From an uncultured Eggerthellaceae bacterium (GTDB taxonomy: Bacteria > Actinomycetota > Coriobacteriia > Coriobacteriales > Eggerthellaceae), in the NCBI GenBank assembly GCA_958454405.1, contig CAUEBO010000058.1, forward strand, positions 1 through 15,930: a stretch of DNA of 15,930 bases. The letters are read 5' to 3'. This document shows, one piece after another, positions 6,108 to 13,157 of the stretch (its first letter is position 1; each line of letters opens with the position of its first letter). Position numbers and translations under genes: made by a program. The notes below the pieces were generated by a model, which did not search any database, had not been told where the DNA came from, and saw only the letters and a program-made list of their open reading frames with translations.

Positions 6108-7037
6108 CTAGTACGGGATGCAGCCTCCTGCAACGAGCATGGCCGCGGATGTCACGGCCACGAGGAACAGCGAATCACAGCGATCGAGCAAGCCGCCGTG
6201 GCCGGGCATGATGGTGCCCGAGTCCTTGAAGCCCGAATTGCGCTTGATGCGGCTCTCCGCCAAGTCGCCCAGCACGCCCACCAAACCGCTCACCAGGCCG
6301 AACACCAGAGCCTGAGGCAGGCTCATCGTCACGCCGGGAATGAACGACATGCCCCACCAGAACAGCATCGAGGCCACGAGCCCGGCCAAGAAGCCCTCCC
6401 AGCTCTTCTTCGGCGACGTGCGCGGCGCCAGCTTGTGCTTGCCGAACTTGCTTCCCACCAAATAGGCGAACGAATCGTTCGCCCACACGCTCAGGAAGAT
6501 GCCCAGCACGAGCACCCCGCCCCACGGGTCGGGCAGCGCGCCGCGCACCACCACGATCCCGGACAGCAAAAGCCCCGTGTAGGCGGCGCCGAAGAAGCTC
6601 ACGCCCACGTCGGGCACGCGCGCCCGCATCCAGAACACGTACCACACGATGAGCGCCAGCAGCAGCGCCAGACTCACGTACAGCGCCCCGTTCAAGCCGA
6701 GGAAGAACACGCTCACCGGGTACAGCATGGCCGCGATGATGCCGAGCATCTCGTTGGGAAGCTTCGCGTCGGATCGCAGCATGTAGTAGAACTCGCCAGC
6801 CGAGATGCCCGCCGTGGCCACGAGCAAGGCGAGCGTGGTCCATTCGCTGATGAGGATGCAGAGCACGGACACCGTGATGTAGACGAACCCCGTGCGGAAG
6901 CGCACCTGCAGGTCCGTGGGGTTCTTCAGCTTCTTGGGCGTCTTCTCCTGCGCGAAGTCCTTGATCTTCTTCGTGCGGGTGCGCTCGCCGGCCGCCTTCC
7001 CAGCCGCCTCAAGATCGGTGTCGGGCCGCTCGGCCAT
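6108..7037 (-). CDS. cdsA: Phosphatidate cytidylyltransferase (CDP-diglyceride synthase)
   Basis: CdsA makes CDP-diacylglycerol from phosphatidate and CTP in the cytoplasmic membrane, the branch point of phospholipid synthesis. The 309-residue protein has a charged, Lys-rich cytosolic N-terminus (1-45) and then about seven to eight hydrophobic helices. The family signature lies at 262-286, running from SRIKRN through FKDSG to PGHGGLLDR, with the metal-binding KD and DR residues. The upstream KLAPRTSPKKSWEG (202-215) is also typical. The ATG directly abuts the uppS stop codon (TAG-ATG), so translation is probably coupled. The long charged N-terminus is longer than in E. coli. Confidence 0.96.
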   Translation of the reverse strand: MAERPDTDLEAAGKAAGERTRTKKIKDFAQEKTPKKLKNPTDLQVRFRTGFVYITVSVLCILISEWTTLALLVATAGISAGEFYYMLRSDAKLPNEMLGIIAAMLYPVSVFFLGLNGALYVSLALLLALIVWYVFWMRARVPDVGVSFFGAAYTGLLLSGIVVVRGALPDPWGGVLVLGIFLSVWANDSFAYLVGSKFGKHKLAPRTSPKKSWEGFLAGLVASMLFWWGMSFIPGVTMSLPQALVFGLVSGLVGVLGDLAESRIKRNSGFKDSGTIMPGHGGLLDRCDSLFLVAVTSAAMLVAGGCIPY

Positions 7038-7850
7038 CTACTTCACCGCCCCGAACCGGCGGTCGCGGCCCTGGTACTCCAGAAGGGCCCGCAGGAACTC
7101 GTAGCGGTCGAAGTCGGGCCAGAGCGTCTCGGTGCACACGAACTCGGCATAGGCGATCTGCCACAGCAGGAAGTTCGACACGCGCATTTCGCCGCTCGTG
7201 CGAATGAGCAGGTCGGGATCGGGGATGCCGGCCGTGTAGAGGTGCTTCGACAGCGCCTCCTCGCTCAGCGGCTCGGGCGCGCGGCCCTCTTCGAGCGCGG
7301 CATGAGCGGCGTCCATGTACGACTGCACGGCGTCGACGATCTCGACGCGGCCGCCGTAGTTCACGGCCACCACGAGCGTCATGCCGTCGTTGCCCTTCGT
7401 CTTCTCCCACGCCTTGTCGAACGCCTCGCGCGTCTTCTTCGGCAGCTGGTCGGTGCGGCCGATGGTCATGACGCGCACGCCTTCTTCGTGCAGGCCGTCA
7501 ACCTCGGCCAGCATGGTGGTGGCGAACAGGTTCATGAGGCCGATGACCTCGTCCTGCGGACGCTTCCAGTTCTCGGACGAGAACGAGTAGATGGTGAGGT
7601 AGCGTACGCCCACGTCCGACGCGCAGCGGATGGTCTCGCGCACCGCCTCGATGCCGGCCTTGTGGCCGAACAGGCGGTTCTTCCCGCGCTCCTTCGCCCA
7701 GCGGCCGTTGCCGTCCATGATGACGGCCACGTGGTTCGGCACGGCCTCGGGATCGAGCCGGGCAGGATCGAGGTCGGACGGAGGGTTCGGGAATATGTAG
7801 TCGAGCGGTTTGTTCAAGGAAGCACTGCTTTCGGGTCGCACGCCGAACAC
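7038..7850 (-). CDS. uppS: Isoprenyl transferase (undecaprenyl diphosphate synthase family)
   Basis: A cis-prenyltransferase that condenses isopentenyl diphosphate units onto farnesyl diphosphate to build the C55 lipid carrier for cell-wall synthesis. The 270-residue protein has AVIMDGNGRWAKERG (42-56, catalytic Asp46), the GHKAG substrate loop, SSENW (91-95), and the C-terminal RTSGEMRVSNFLLWQ (217-231) with the conserved Arg and Glu region. The start is uncertain: 7850 is a GTG with only a weak GAGA upstream. Another GTG lies three codons in and a TTG at codon 12. The conserved domain begins near residue 38, so any of these would keep function. It follows frr after a palindrome-rich gap of 190 bases and abuts cdsA. 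Confidence 0.94.
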   Translation of the reverse strand: MFGVRPESSASLNKPLDYIFPNPPSDLDPARLDPEAVPNHVAVIMDGNGRWAKERGKNRLFGHKAGIEAVRETIRCASDVGVRYLTIYSFSSENWKRPQDEVIGLMNLFATTMLAEVDGLHEEGVRVMTIGRTDQLPKKTREAFDKAWEKTKGNDGMTLVVAVNYGGRVEIVDAVQSYMDAAHAALEEGRAPEPLSEEALSKHLYTAGIPDPDLLIRTSGEMRVSNFLLWQIAYAEFVCTETLWPDFDRYEFLRALLEYQGRDRRFGAVK

Positions 7851-7896
7851 CCAGGTTGTTCTCGCGTTCCAGGTCGGCGTAGTAAGTCAGCGAGGA

Positions 7897-7991
7897 CGCC
7901 CACAGTGCCGAAGATTCGCGGGATGGCGAAGGCGAAGCGTACTTCGGTACGTGAGCCTTCAGCATCGCGCGAAGATTCGGTGCTGTGGGCG
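7897..7991. repeat. 95-base near-perfect palindrome in the frr-uppS gap
   Basis: Bases 7897-7912 (CGCCCACAGTGCCGAA) face 7976-7991 (TTCGGTGCTGTGGGCG). The pairing continues inward with few interruptions (GAAGGC facing GCCTTC) to an apex CGTAC-TTCG-GTACG at about 7938-7951. On plus-strand RNA this apex is a UUCG tetraloop; on the operon (minus) RNA the loop is CGAA. There is no T run, so it is not a standard intrinsic terminator. It could stall or protect the 3' end of the pyrH-frr transcript. Confidence 0.75.
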
Positions 7992-8007
7992 GCCGCAGCG
8001 TCGAGCA

Positions 8008-8035
8008 GTTCCGGCGGCCGGCAGGCCGCCGGAAC
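8008..8035. terminator. Strong 12-bp hairpin just after frr
   Basis: A perfect 12-bp stem (GTTCCGGCGGCC/GGCCGCCGGAAC) with a 4-base loop begins seven bases after the frr stop codon on the transcribed strand. There is no U-tract. It may weaken read-through from pyrH-frr into uppS or protect the upstream RNA from exonucleases. Which of these applies cannot be told from sequence. Confidence 0.45.
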
Positions 8036-8042
8036 GGAACCC

Positions 8043-8600
8043 CTAGATCTCCATGACCTCGGCTTCCTTCTTCTTGAAAGCCTCGTCCACTTCGGCGACG
8101 TACTTGTCGGTGAGCTTCTGGACCTCGGCCTGGGCGCGGCGCTCGTCGTCCTCGGGAAGGCTGTCCTCCTTGGCGGAGCGCTCGATGGCGGCGTTGGCGT
8201 CCTGGCGCGCCTTGCGCACGGCCACGCGCGCCTCTTCGGCGTACCCCTTGCACTGCTTCACCAGATCGCGGCGGCGTTCCTCGGTGAGGGAAGGGAACGG
8301 CAGGCGGATGACCGCGCCGTCGTTCGAGGGGGTCACGCCCAGATCGCTTTCGAGGATCGCGTGCTCGATGGCCCCCAGCACGCCCTTGTCCCAAGGCTCG
8401 ATGACGAGCATGTGGGCGTCCGGCGTCTTGATGCCGGCCATCTGGTTCACCGGGGTGGGCACGCCGTAGTAGTCGACCTTGACGCGATCGAGCAGCATGG
8501 CGTTCGCGCGGCCCGTGCGCACGGAGCCGAACGCGTCGGCAAGCGACGAGAGCGCTTTCTGCATGCGCTCTTCCGCTTGGGCAAGAATATCGTGTACCAT
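8043..8600 (-). CDS. frr: Ribosome recycling factor
   Basis: RRF splits post-termination ribosomes together with EF-G. With the start at 8600 the protein is 185 residues, exactly the usual length. It opens MVHDILAQAEERMQKALSSL and carries the family hallmarks GSVRTGRAN, YYGVPTPVNQMA, VIEPWD and ILESDLGVTPSNDG, then IRLPFPSLTEERR, ending in the long charged helices of domain I (KKKEAEVMEI). An upstream in-frame ATG 15 codons earlier adds non-family residues. The chosen ATG has AGGA eight bases upstream. It follows pyrH by 64 bases, the near-universal pyrH-frr pairing. Confidence 0.97.
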   Translation of the reverse strand: MVHDILAQAEERMQKALSSLADAFGSVRTGRANAMLLDRVKVDYYGVPTPVNQMAGIKTPDAHMLVIEPWDKGVLGAIEHAILESDLGVTPSNDGAVIRLPFPSLTEERRRDLVKQCKGYAEEARVAVRKARQDANAAIERSAKEDSLPEDDERRAQAEVQKLTDKYVAEVDEAFKKKEAEVMEI

Positions 8601-8664
8601 ATCGTGGATCCTTTCACCCGTCTCCTCGAAGCGGCAGCCGCGCACGCGGCGGGCTCGCTCTGCT

Positions 8665-9381
8665 TCATTCTACCGTGGTTCCGACGTTTTCGCCCTTCAA
8701 AGCTCGGGAAATGTTGCCTTTGACCGTGAGGTCGAACACGATCATGGGCACGTCGTTGTCCATGCACAGCGACGTAGCCGTGGAATCCATGACGTCGAGG
8801 CCCTTCGACAGCACGTCCATGTAGCTGATGCGGTCGAAGCGCTTCGCATCGGGATTCTTCTTGGGGTCGCTGTCGTAGACGCCGTCCACTTTCGTGGCCT
8901 TCATGAGCACGTCCACGTCCAGCTCGCAGGCGCGCAGCGCCGCCGTGGTGTCGGTGGTGAAGTACGGGTTGCCCGTGCCCGCAGCCAGAATGACCACGCG
9001 GCCCTTCTCCATGTGGCGGATGGCGCGGCGGCGGATGTAGGGCTCGGACACTTCCTGCATGTTGATGGCGCTCTGCACGCGCGAGAAGATGCCGTGGCGC
9101 TCGAAGGCGTCCTGCAGCGCAAGCGCGTTCATCACCGTGGCCAGCATGCCGATGTAGTCGGCCTGCGCGCGGTCCATGCCCTCGGCCGAGCCGGCGAGCC
9201 CGCGGAAGATGTTGCCGCCGCCCACCACCACGGCCAGCTGCACGCCGTCGCGCACGATGTCGGCGATCTGATCGGCCAGGTCGTCGACCACCTTCGGATC
9301 GATACCGTAGCCGACGTCGCCGGCCAGCGCCTCGCCGGACAGTTTGAGCAGCACGCGGTCGTATCGGTATCCTTCAGACAT
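8665..9381 (-). CDS. pyrH: Uridylate (UMP) kinase
   Basis: Bacterial UMP kinase phosphorylates UMP to UDP and belongs to the amino-acid-kinase fold, unlike eukaryotic UMP/CMP kinases. The 238-residue protein shows LLKLSGEAL (11-19), VVVGGGNIFRG, DYIGMLATVMNALALQ, FTTDTTAALRACEL and KATKVDGVYDSDPKKNPDA, all standard for the family. The C-terminus ends after FDLTVKGNISRALKGENVGT. It has GAGG and TAGGG stretches upstream of the ATG. It appears to be the first gene of the cluster: rpsB and tsf, usual upstream partners, are absent, and the opposite flank is the htrA terminator. A weak promoter candidate on the minus strand is TTGATC (9456-9461) with TAAGAT (9430-9435), but the spacing of 20 is poor. 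Confidence 0.97.
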   Translation of the reverse strand: MSEGYRYDRVLLKLSGEALAGDVGYGIDPKVVDDLADQIADIVRDGVQLAVVVGGGNIFRGLAGSAEGMDRAQADYIGMLATVMNALALQDAFERHGIFSRVQSAINMQEVSEPYIRRRAIRHMEKGRVVILAAGTGNPYFTTDTTAALRACELDVDVLMKATKVDGVYDSDPKKNPDAKRFDRISYMDVLSKGLDVMDSTATSLCMDNDVPMIVFDLTVKGNISRALKGENVGTTVE

Positions 9382-9701
9382 AAGCCCTATCCTCTCGGTG
9401 GTCGCTTCTTTTGCTCGTTCTAACCGCCCATCTTACCCGAAAACGAAAACGACCGGATCAAGTTCGCGGCCGTTTCCAGGCATTTCACGCAAAGGACAGA
9501 CGAGGCGTCCAGCTGTCGGCAGGGATGCGAAAGCGAACCGGCCCCAGGCAGGCCGCGCGCCTTGCGCGGCGCGAACGGACGCCCTGCATCGAATGCGGAC
9601 CGGGCGGGTGCGATCGAGGGGGCGGCAAGGGCGCAAACCGACGGCGAGGGCCCCGATGTCGGGGCCCTCGTCAAGGAAAGGAGCGGTGATCGCGAAGCAG
9701 C
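9382..9701. other. Gap between htrA and pyrH
   Basis: This 320-base stretch holds the htrA terminator hairpin (9645-9670) and presumably the pyrH promoter close to 9430-9461. The middle (about 9470-9640) shows only a small hairpin CCGCGC/GCGCGG at 9553-9569. Short open frames there lack ribosome-binding sites and recognisable content. Confidence 0.5.
9645..9670 (-). terminator. Terminator-like hairpin after htrA
   Basis: CGAGGGCCCCG/CGGGGCCCTCG forms a perfect 11-bp stem with a 4-base loop, starting 32 bases after the htrA stop. The following minus-strand bases (CCGTCGGTTTG) have only a short T run. The isolated, very stable hairpin at a gene end supports a terminator in a GC-rich genome. 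Confidence 0.6.
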
Positions 9702-11138
9702 TTAGGCGGCGTCTTTCTGGGAGTTGCCGGAGCCGCCGCCGAACAGGCGCTCGAACATGGACTCGCTGCCGCTGTTCTGCTGGGTGGAGGCGCCTTGCGC
9801 GCTTTCGTCGGAGCCCAGCGTGACCTCGACCTGCTTGGTCTCGCCGTTGCGGTTGACCTCAAGCGTCACCTTGTCGCCGGGGTTCTTGGAGCGGACGTCC
9901 AGCATGAGGTCGCTGGCGGACTCCACGTTGTTGCCGTCGAACTTGGTGATGATGTCGCCTTCCTGCAGGCCGGCCTCCGCCGCGCCGGAGCCGCTGTTGA
10001 CGGCCGCGATGTAGGCGCCGCTGTCAACCGGCAGGCCGTAGCGCTGCGCGTTCTGGGCGTTCACCGTGGACAGGGACACGCCGAGCTGCGCATGGGTCGG
10101 GGTCTTGCCGTCGATGATCTGCTGGGCGATGTTCACCGCGTAGTTCACCGGGATGGCGAAGCCCACGCCGGAGTAGTTGCCCGAATAGGACGTGATGAGC
10201 GTGTTGATGCCGATGAGCTTGCCGTCGGCGTCGACGAGCGCGCCGCCGGAGTTGCCAGGGTTGATGGCCGCGTCGGTCTGGATCATGTTCGGGTAGATGG
10301 TGCTTTCACCCGTGCTGTTGCCGTACTGGTCGGTGGAGCTGTCCATGATCTGCGAGCGGCTGGTGGCCGACACGATGCCGGTGGCGATGGACTGCTCGAG
10401 GCCGAAGGGGCTGCCGATGGTCATGACCCACTCGCCGATGACGAGGTCGTCGGAATTGCCGATCTCGACGGCCTTCAGGCCGCTGGCGTCCTTGGCCTTG
10501 ATGACGGCGATGTCGGAGCTCGGGTCGCTGCCCACGACCTCGGCGTCGTAGGTCTCGCCTTCGATGGTCACCTTGAGCGCGTCGGCGCCTTCGACCACAT
10601 GGTAGTTCGTGATGATGTAGCCGTCGTCGGTCAGGACCACGCCGCTGCCCAGCGAGGACTGCGAGAGCGCGCCGGAATCGGACGAGCCGCCGCCGAAGCC
10701 GTACATGGTGCCGGCGGACTGGTTCGTGTACACGTCGATGGCGGCCACGGAGGGAAGCGCCTTCTCGGCCACGGTGGTGGCGAGCGTGGTGTCCTCGTCG
10801 GCGGCGTCGATCGTGCTGGAATTCGTCGAGCCCAGCTGCGTCGAGCTGCCGCCGCCGTCGCCGCTTCCGCCCGCACTGCCGCTCGCGGACTGCCAGATGG
10901 CGAACCCGCCGAGGCCGATGACGCAGGCGAGGGCGGCGCCGCAGAACGCGAGCAGGAAGGTGCGCAGCCCGTGCGACTTCTTCTGGACCGTCACGCCGCC
11001 CGCCGTGTGGGGCTGCTGGTAATACGGCTGCTGCCCGTAGGTCTGCTGGCCCGGCTGCGTCGCATGCTGGGCATGCTCGTCGGTCGGCGTCGGCGGCACA
11101 GGGCTGCCGCCGGGGTTGGTACCGTGCATATCGGTCAT
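9702..11138 (-). CDS. htrA: Membrane-anchored HtrA/DegP-family serine protease with C-terminal PDZ domain
   Basis: A surface quality-control protease of 478 residues. The first about 57 residues are Gln/Tyr/Pro-rich and cytosolic. One membrane helix follows (about 58-83), then a Gly/Ser-rich linker. The trypsin-like domain carries the triad His180 (TNYHVV), Asp209 (SSDIAVI) and Ser297 (NPGNSGGAL). A PDZ domain occupies about 355-445 (SGAAEAGLQEGDIITKFDGN). A Ser/Gln/Gly-rich tail ends the protein. An upstream GTG three codons earlier is possible, but it would stand only one base after AAGGAG; the ATG at 11138 stands ten bases after it, so I prefer the ATG. Such anchored HtrA proteins degrade or refold damaged exported proteins. 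The gene is divergent from the plus-strand dehydrogenase operon and ends in a strong hairpin. Confidence 0.95.
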   Translation of the reverse strand: MTDMHGTNPGGSPVPPTPTDEHAQHATQPGQQTYGQQPYYQQPHTAGGVTVQKKSHGLRTFLLAFCGAALACVIGLGGFAIWQSASGSAGGSGDGGGSSTQLGSTNSSTIDAADEDTTLATTVAEKALPSVAAIDVYTNQSAGTMYGFGGGSSDSGALSQSSLGSGVVLTDDGYIITNYHVVEGADALKVTIEGETYDAEVVGSDPSSDIAVIKAKDASGLKAVEIGNSDDLVIGEWVMTIGSPFGLEQSIATGIVSATSRSQIMDSSTDQYGNSTGESTIYPNMIQTDAAINPGNSGGALVDADGKLIGINTLITSYSGNYSGVGFAIPVNYAVNIAQQIIDGKTPTHAQLGVSLSTVNAQNAQRYGLPVDSGAYIAAVNSGSGAAEAGLQEGDIITKFDGNNVESASDLMLDVRSKNPGDKVTLEVNRNGETKQVEVTLGSDESAQGASTQQNSGSESMFERLFGGGSGNSQKDAA

Positions 11139-11268
11139 GTGGTTCACGCTCCTTGGAATCGCGATGGTCTATGATCGTCTTGCTTCTCGTAAATGATGTC
11201 GCCACTCTATCATGGGCGCCTCTGATCTGCGTCTCTTGCACTCAATTGTCACCTTCGCGTCATGGAAT

Positions 11269-11308
11269 TACACCATTTGGTGTACGTGCGGGCAGGGACG
11301 CGTACACC
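11269..11308. promoter_or_regulatory. Cluster of three TACACC half-sites in the htrA / dehydrogenase control region
   Basis: TACACCA-TT-TGGTGTA at 11269-11284 is a perfect 7-bp dyad. A third copy in the first orientation, CGTACACC at 11301-11308, pairs with GGTGTACG at 11279-11286 as a second dyad. A plus-strand TTGTCA at 11246-11251 stands 17 bases before the first half-site, so the dyad could cover a -10 region. This looks like an operator for a dimeric regulator; the regulator is unknown. Confidence 0.5.
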
Positions 11309-11370
11309 CCCCGGTGCAGCGGCGGATGGTTTTACCGAGAAACCCCTCCTCGCGCGGCTGCGGCGGCGGT

Positions 11371-11400
11371 ATCATAGGGACCGTCGTCGAGCCGTCGCAA
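11371..11400 (-). promoter_or_regulatory. Candidate htrA promoter
   Basis: On the minus strand TTGCGA (11395-11400) and TATGAT (11371-11376) are 18 bases apart. It would give htrA a leader of about 225 bases that includes the TACACC half-sites. The same AT-rich spot reads TATCAT on the plus strand (11370-11375), a possible -10 for the divergent gene at 11410, though without a good -35. Confidence 0.35.
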
Positions 11401-11409
11401 GGAGCTTCC

Positions 11410-11934
11410 ATGCCAGAACCTTCGCATCAGGGCACGGGCGGATCGCGGATCCAGGCGCTCTACGTGCGCGTCCTGCTCCGCCTGCTGCCGCTTCTCCTCT
11501 CGCTGTTCCGCCCTGTTTCCCGCAGGATCCAAGCGGAGATCGACTACCTGGCGCCGGGCTATTCGTTCATGGTGGCGGTGCGCGGCACGAACCTCTCGTG
11601 CGCATGCCGGCGCACGGCCTCCGGATCGTTCAAGCGAGTCGCCCCGGGCCGCATCGCGCGCGACGTCGAGCCCGGAAGCGGCCTGCCCGCCGCCGACGCG
11701 GATGCGGTGGCCATCGACTACGTCATCGAGTTCTGCTCGCTTGCCTATGCTTATCTCTGCTTCTCGGGCGGCATGACGCTCAAGGACGCGCTCGCCCAAC
11801 GCGCGTTCTCCACGCGCGGCCCCAACGACACGGGCGTCGCGCTCACGTATATGTTCACGGCGCTGCTGAAGATGTTCTTCGGCTGGCGCACGGCGTACCG
11901 CCGCAGCCCGTCGGCGGCGACCGCGCAGAACTGA
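11410..11934 (+). CDS. Conserved small protein of unknown function, possibly SCP-2-like
   Basis: A 174-residue protein with AAGGAG five bases before its ATG. Residues about 18-36 (LYVRVLLRLLPLLLSLFRPV) form a basic, hydrophobic, amphipathic-looking stretch. The rest reads as a compact domain: IDYLAPGYSFMVAVRGTNLS, then DAVAIDYVIEFCSLAYAYLC, FSGGMTLKDALAQRAFSTRG and PNDTGVALTYMF. The pattern of a buried strand (VIEF) followed by a GGMTLKDALA helix and a G-containing turn recalls SCP-2 sterol/lipid-carrier folds; this is a weak impression, not a proven match. It is the first gene of an operon with an alcohol and an aldehyde dehydrogenase (24-base gap to the next start). A role in handling a hydrophobic substrate would fit but is inference. 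Confidence 0.75.
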   Translation: MPEPSHQGTGGSRIQALYVRVLLRLLPLLLSLFRPVSRRIQAEIDYLAPGYSFMVAVRGTNLSCACRRTASGSFKRVAPGRIARDVEPGSGLPAADADAVAIDYVIEFCSLAYAYLCFSGGMTLKDALAQRAFSTRGPNDTGVALTYMFTALLKMFFGWRTAYRRSPSAATAQN

Positions 11935-11958
11935 CCCTCGTTCGAGAAAGGAACCCCG

Positions 11959-13146
11959 GTGAACGGCTTCGAATTCTGCTGCCCCACCAAGATCGTCTGC
12001 GGCGAGCACGCGCTCGACAAGCTGCCCGGCGAGCTGGAGGACCGCGGCGTGCAGCACCCGCTCGTCATGACCGACGCCGGCCTGGTTAAGGTGGGCGTGG
12101 CAGGCAAGCTCGCGAACGTGCTGGAGGCGGCGGGCATTGCGTACGACCTGTTCGACCAGGTGCCGCCCGACTCGTCGATGGACGTGGTGAACGAGGTGGG
12201 GCGGCTGTACGCGGCACGCGGCTGCGACGGGTTCGTGGCCCTTGGCGGCGGCTCGGTCATCGACACCACGAAGGGCGCCGCGGCGTCGCTTGCCTGCGAG
12301 GGCGTCGACTTCGCCACGCTGCAGGGATCGGAGATCCTGCATGCCGACCTGCCGCCATTCATCGCCGTGCCCACGACGGCAGGCACGGGAAGCGAAGTCA
12401 CGCTCGTGGCCGTGGTGGCCGACACGAAGAAGCACGCCAAGCTGTCGTTCACCTCCTACAAGCTGGTTCCGCACGCCGCCATCCTGGATCCCGCGCTCAC
12501 CGCGTCGCTGCCGCCGAAGCTCACGGCAACCACCGGCATGGACGCGCTCACGCATGCCATCGAGGCCTACACGTCCATCCAGAAGAACCCCGTGTCCGAC
12601 GCCTTCGCCTGCAAAGCCATCGAGCTGATCGCGCAGAACCTGCCCATCGCCTGCCGCGACGGGGCGAACGTCGACGCGCGCACGAACCTGGCGCTCGGAT
12701 CGCTTCTGGCGGGCGCGGCGTTCTCGAACGCCATGGTGGGCATCGTGCACGCCATCGGGCATTCACTGGGCGGGCTGTGCCACGTCCCGCACGGACAGGC
12801 CATGATGCTGCTGCTCCCCCACTGCGTGCGCTACAACCTCGACCGCGGCATCCATGCCGGCGTCTACGGCGAGCTGTTGGGCCATGCGGCCCCCGCCCGG
12901 GCGGCCGCGCTCGGCCCGCATGCCGACGCCGCCGCGCGCGACGAGGCGTTCGCCGAGCATCTGTTCTCGCTGAACGACCTCTACCACGACGCCTACGGCG
13001 TGCCGCTCAGGCTGTCCGATCTGGGGGTGGAGCGCGCGCAGCTGGAAGCGGTGGCCAAACAGGCCCGCTACGACGGCGCCGCCCTGTACAACGCAACCGA
13101 GGTCACCGTGGAGGACGCCCTGCGCATCCTCGAGGCAGCATACTAA
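11959..13146 (+). CDS. Iron-containing (group III) alcohol dehydrogenase
   Basis: A 395-residue NAD(P)-dependent alcohol dehydrogenase that interconverts alcohols and aldehydes in the cytosol. The nucleotide-binding half shows GGGSVIDTTK (96-105) and PTTAGTGSEVT (138-148). The metal site is complete: D195 and H199 in GMDALTHAIEAY, H264 in GIVHAIGHSLGG and H278 in HVPHGQAM, with the extra conserved H268. The spacing matches FucO-type enzymes. The start is a GTG with AAAGGA seven bases upstream. It overlaps no neighbour and ends 11 bases before the aldehyde dehydrogenase ATG. The last third has an Ala-rich insertion (about 310-330). The substrate cannot be read from the sequence; butanol-, lactaldehyde- and propanediol-type activities all occur in the family. 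Confidence 0.94.
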   Translation: MNGFEFCCPTKIVCGEHALDKLPGELEDRGVQHPLVMTDAGLVKVGVAGKLANVLEAAGIAYDLFDQVPPDSSMDVVNEVGRLYAARGCDGFVALGGGSVIDTTKGAAASLACEGVDFATLQGSEILHADLPPFIAVPTTAGTGSEVTLVAVVADTKKHAKLSFTSYKLVPHAAILDPALTASLPPKLTATTGMDALTHAIEAYTSIQKNPVSDAFACKAIELIAQNLPIACRDGANVDARTNLALGSLLAGAAFSNAMVGIVHAIGHSLGGLCHVPHGQAMMLLLPHCVRYNLDRGIHAGVYGELLGHAAPARAAALGPHADAAARDEAFAEHLFSLNDLYHDAYGVPLRLSDLGVERAQLEAVAKQARYDGAALYNATEVTVEDALRILEAAY

Positions 13147-13157
13147 GGAGCTTCCGC

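Noticed and set aside
6006..8723. 905-codon open frame on the plus strand opposite cdsA, uppS and frr
   Set aside because: It runs antisense through three certain genes and several palindromes, is rich in His, Arg and Ala, and has no ribosome-binding site.
9795..11174. Long plus-strand open frame opposite htrA
   Set aside because: Antisense shadow of the htrA codon pattern; Val/Gly/Asp/Arg repeats and no motif.
11332..12762. Long minus-strand open frame opposite the small protein and alcohol dehydrogenase
   Set aside because: Antisense shadow of two well-supported genes; composition is Arg/His/Gly-rich.
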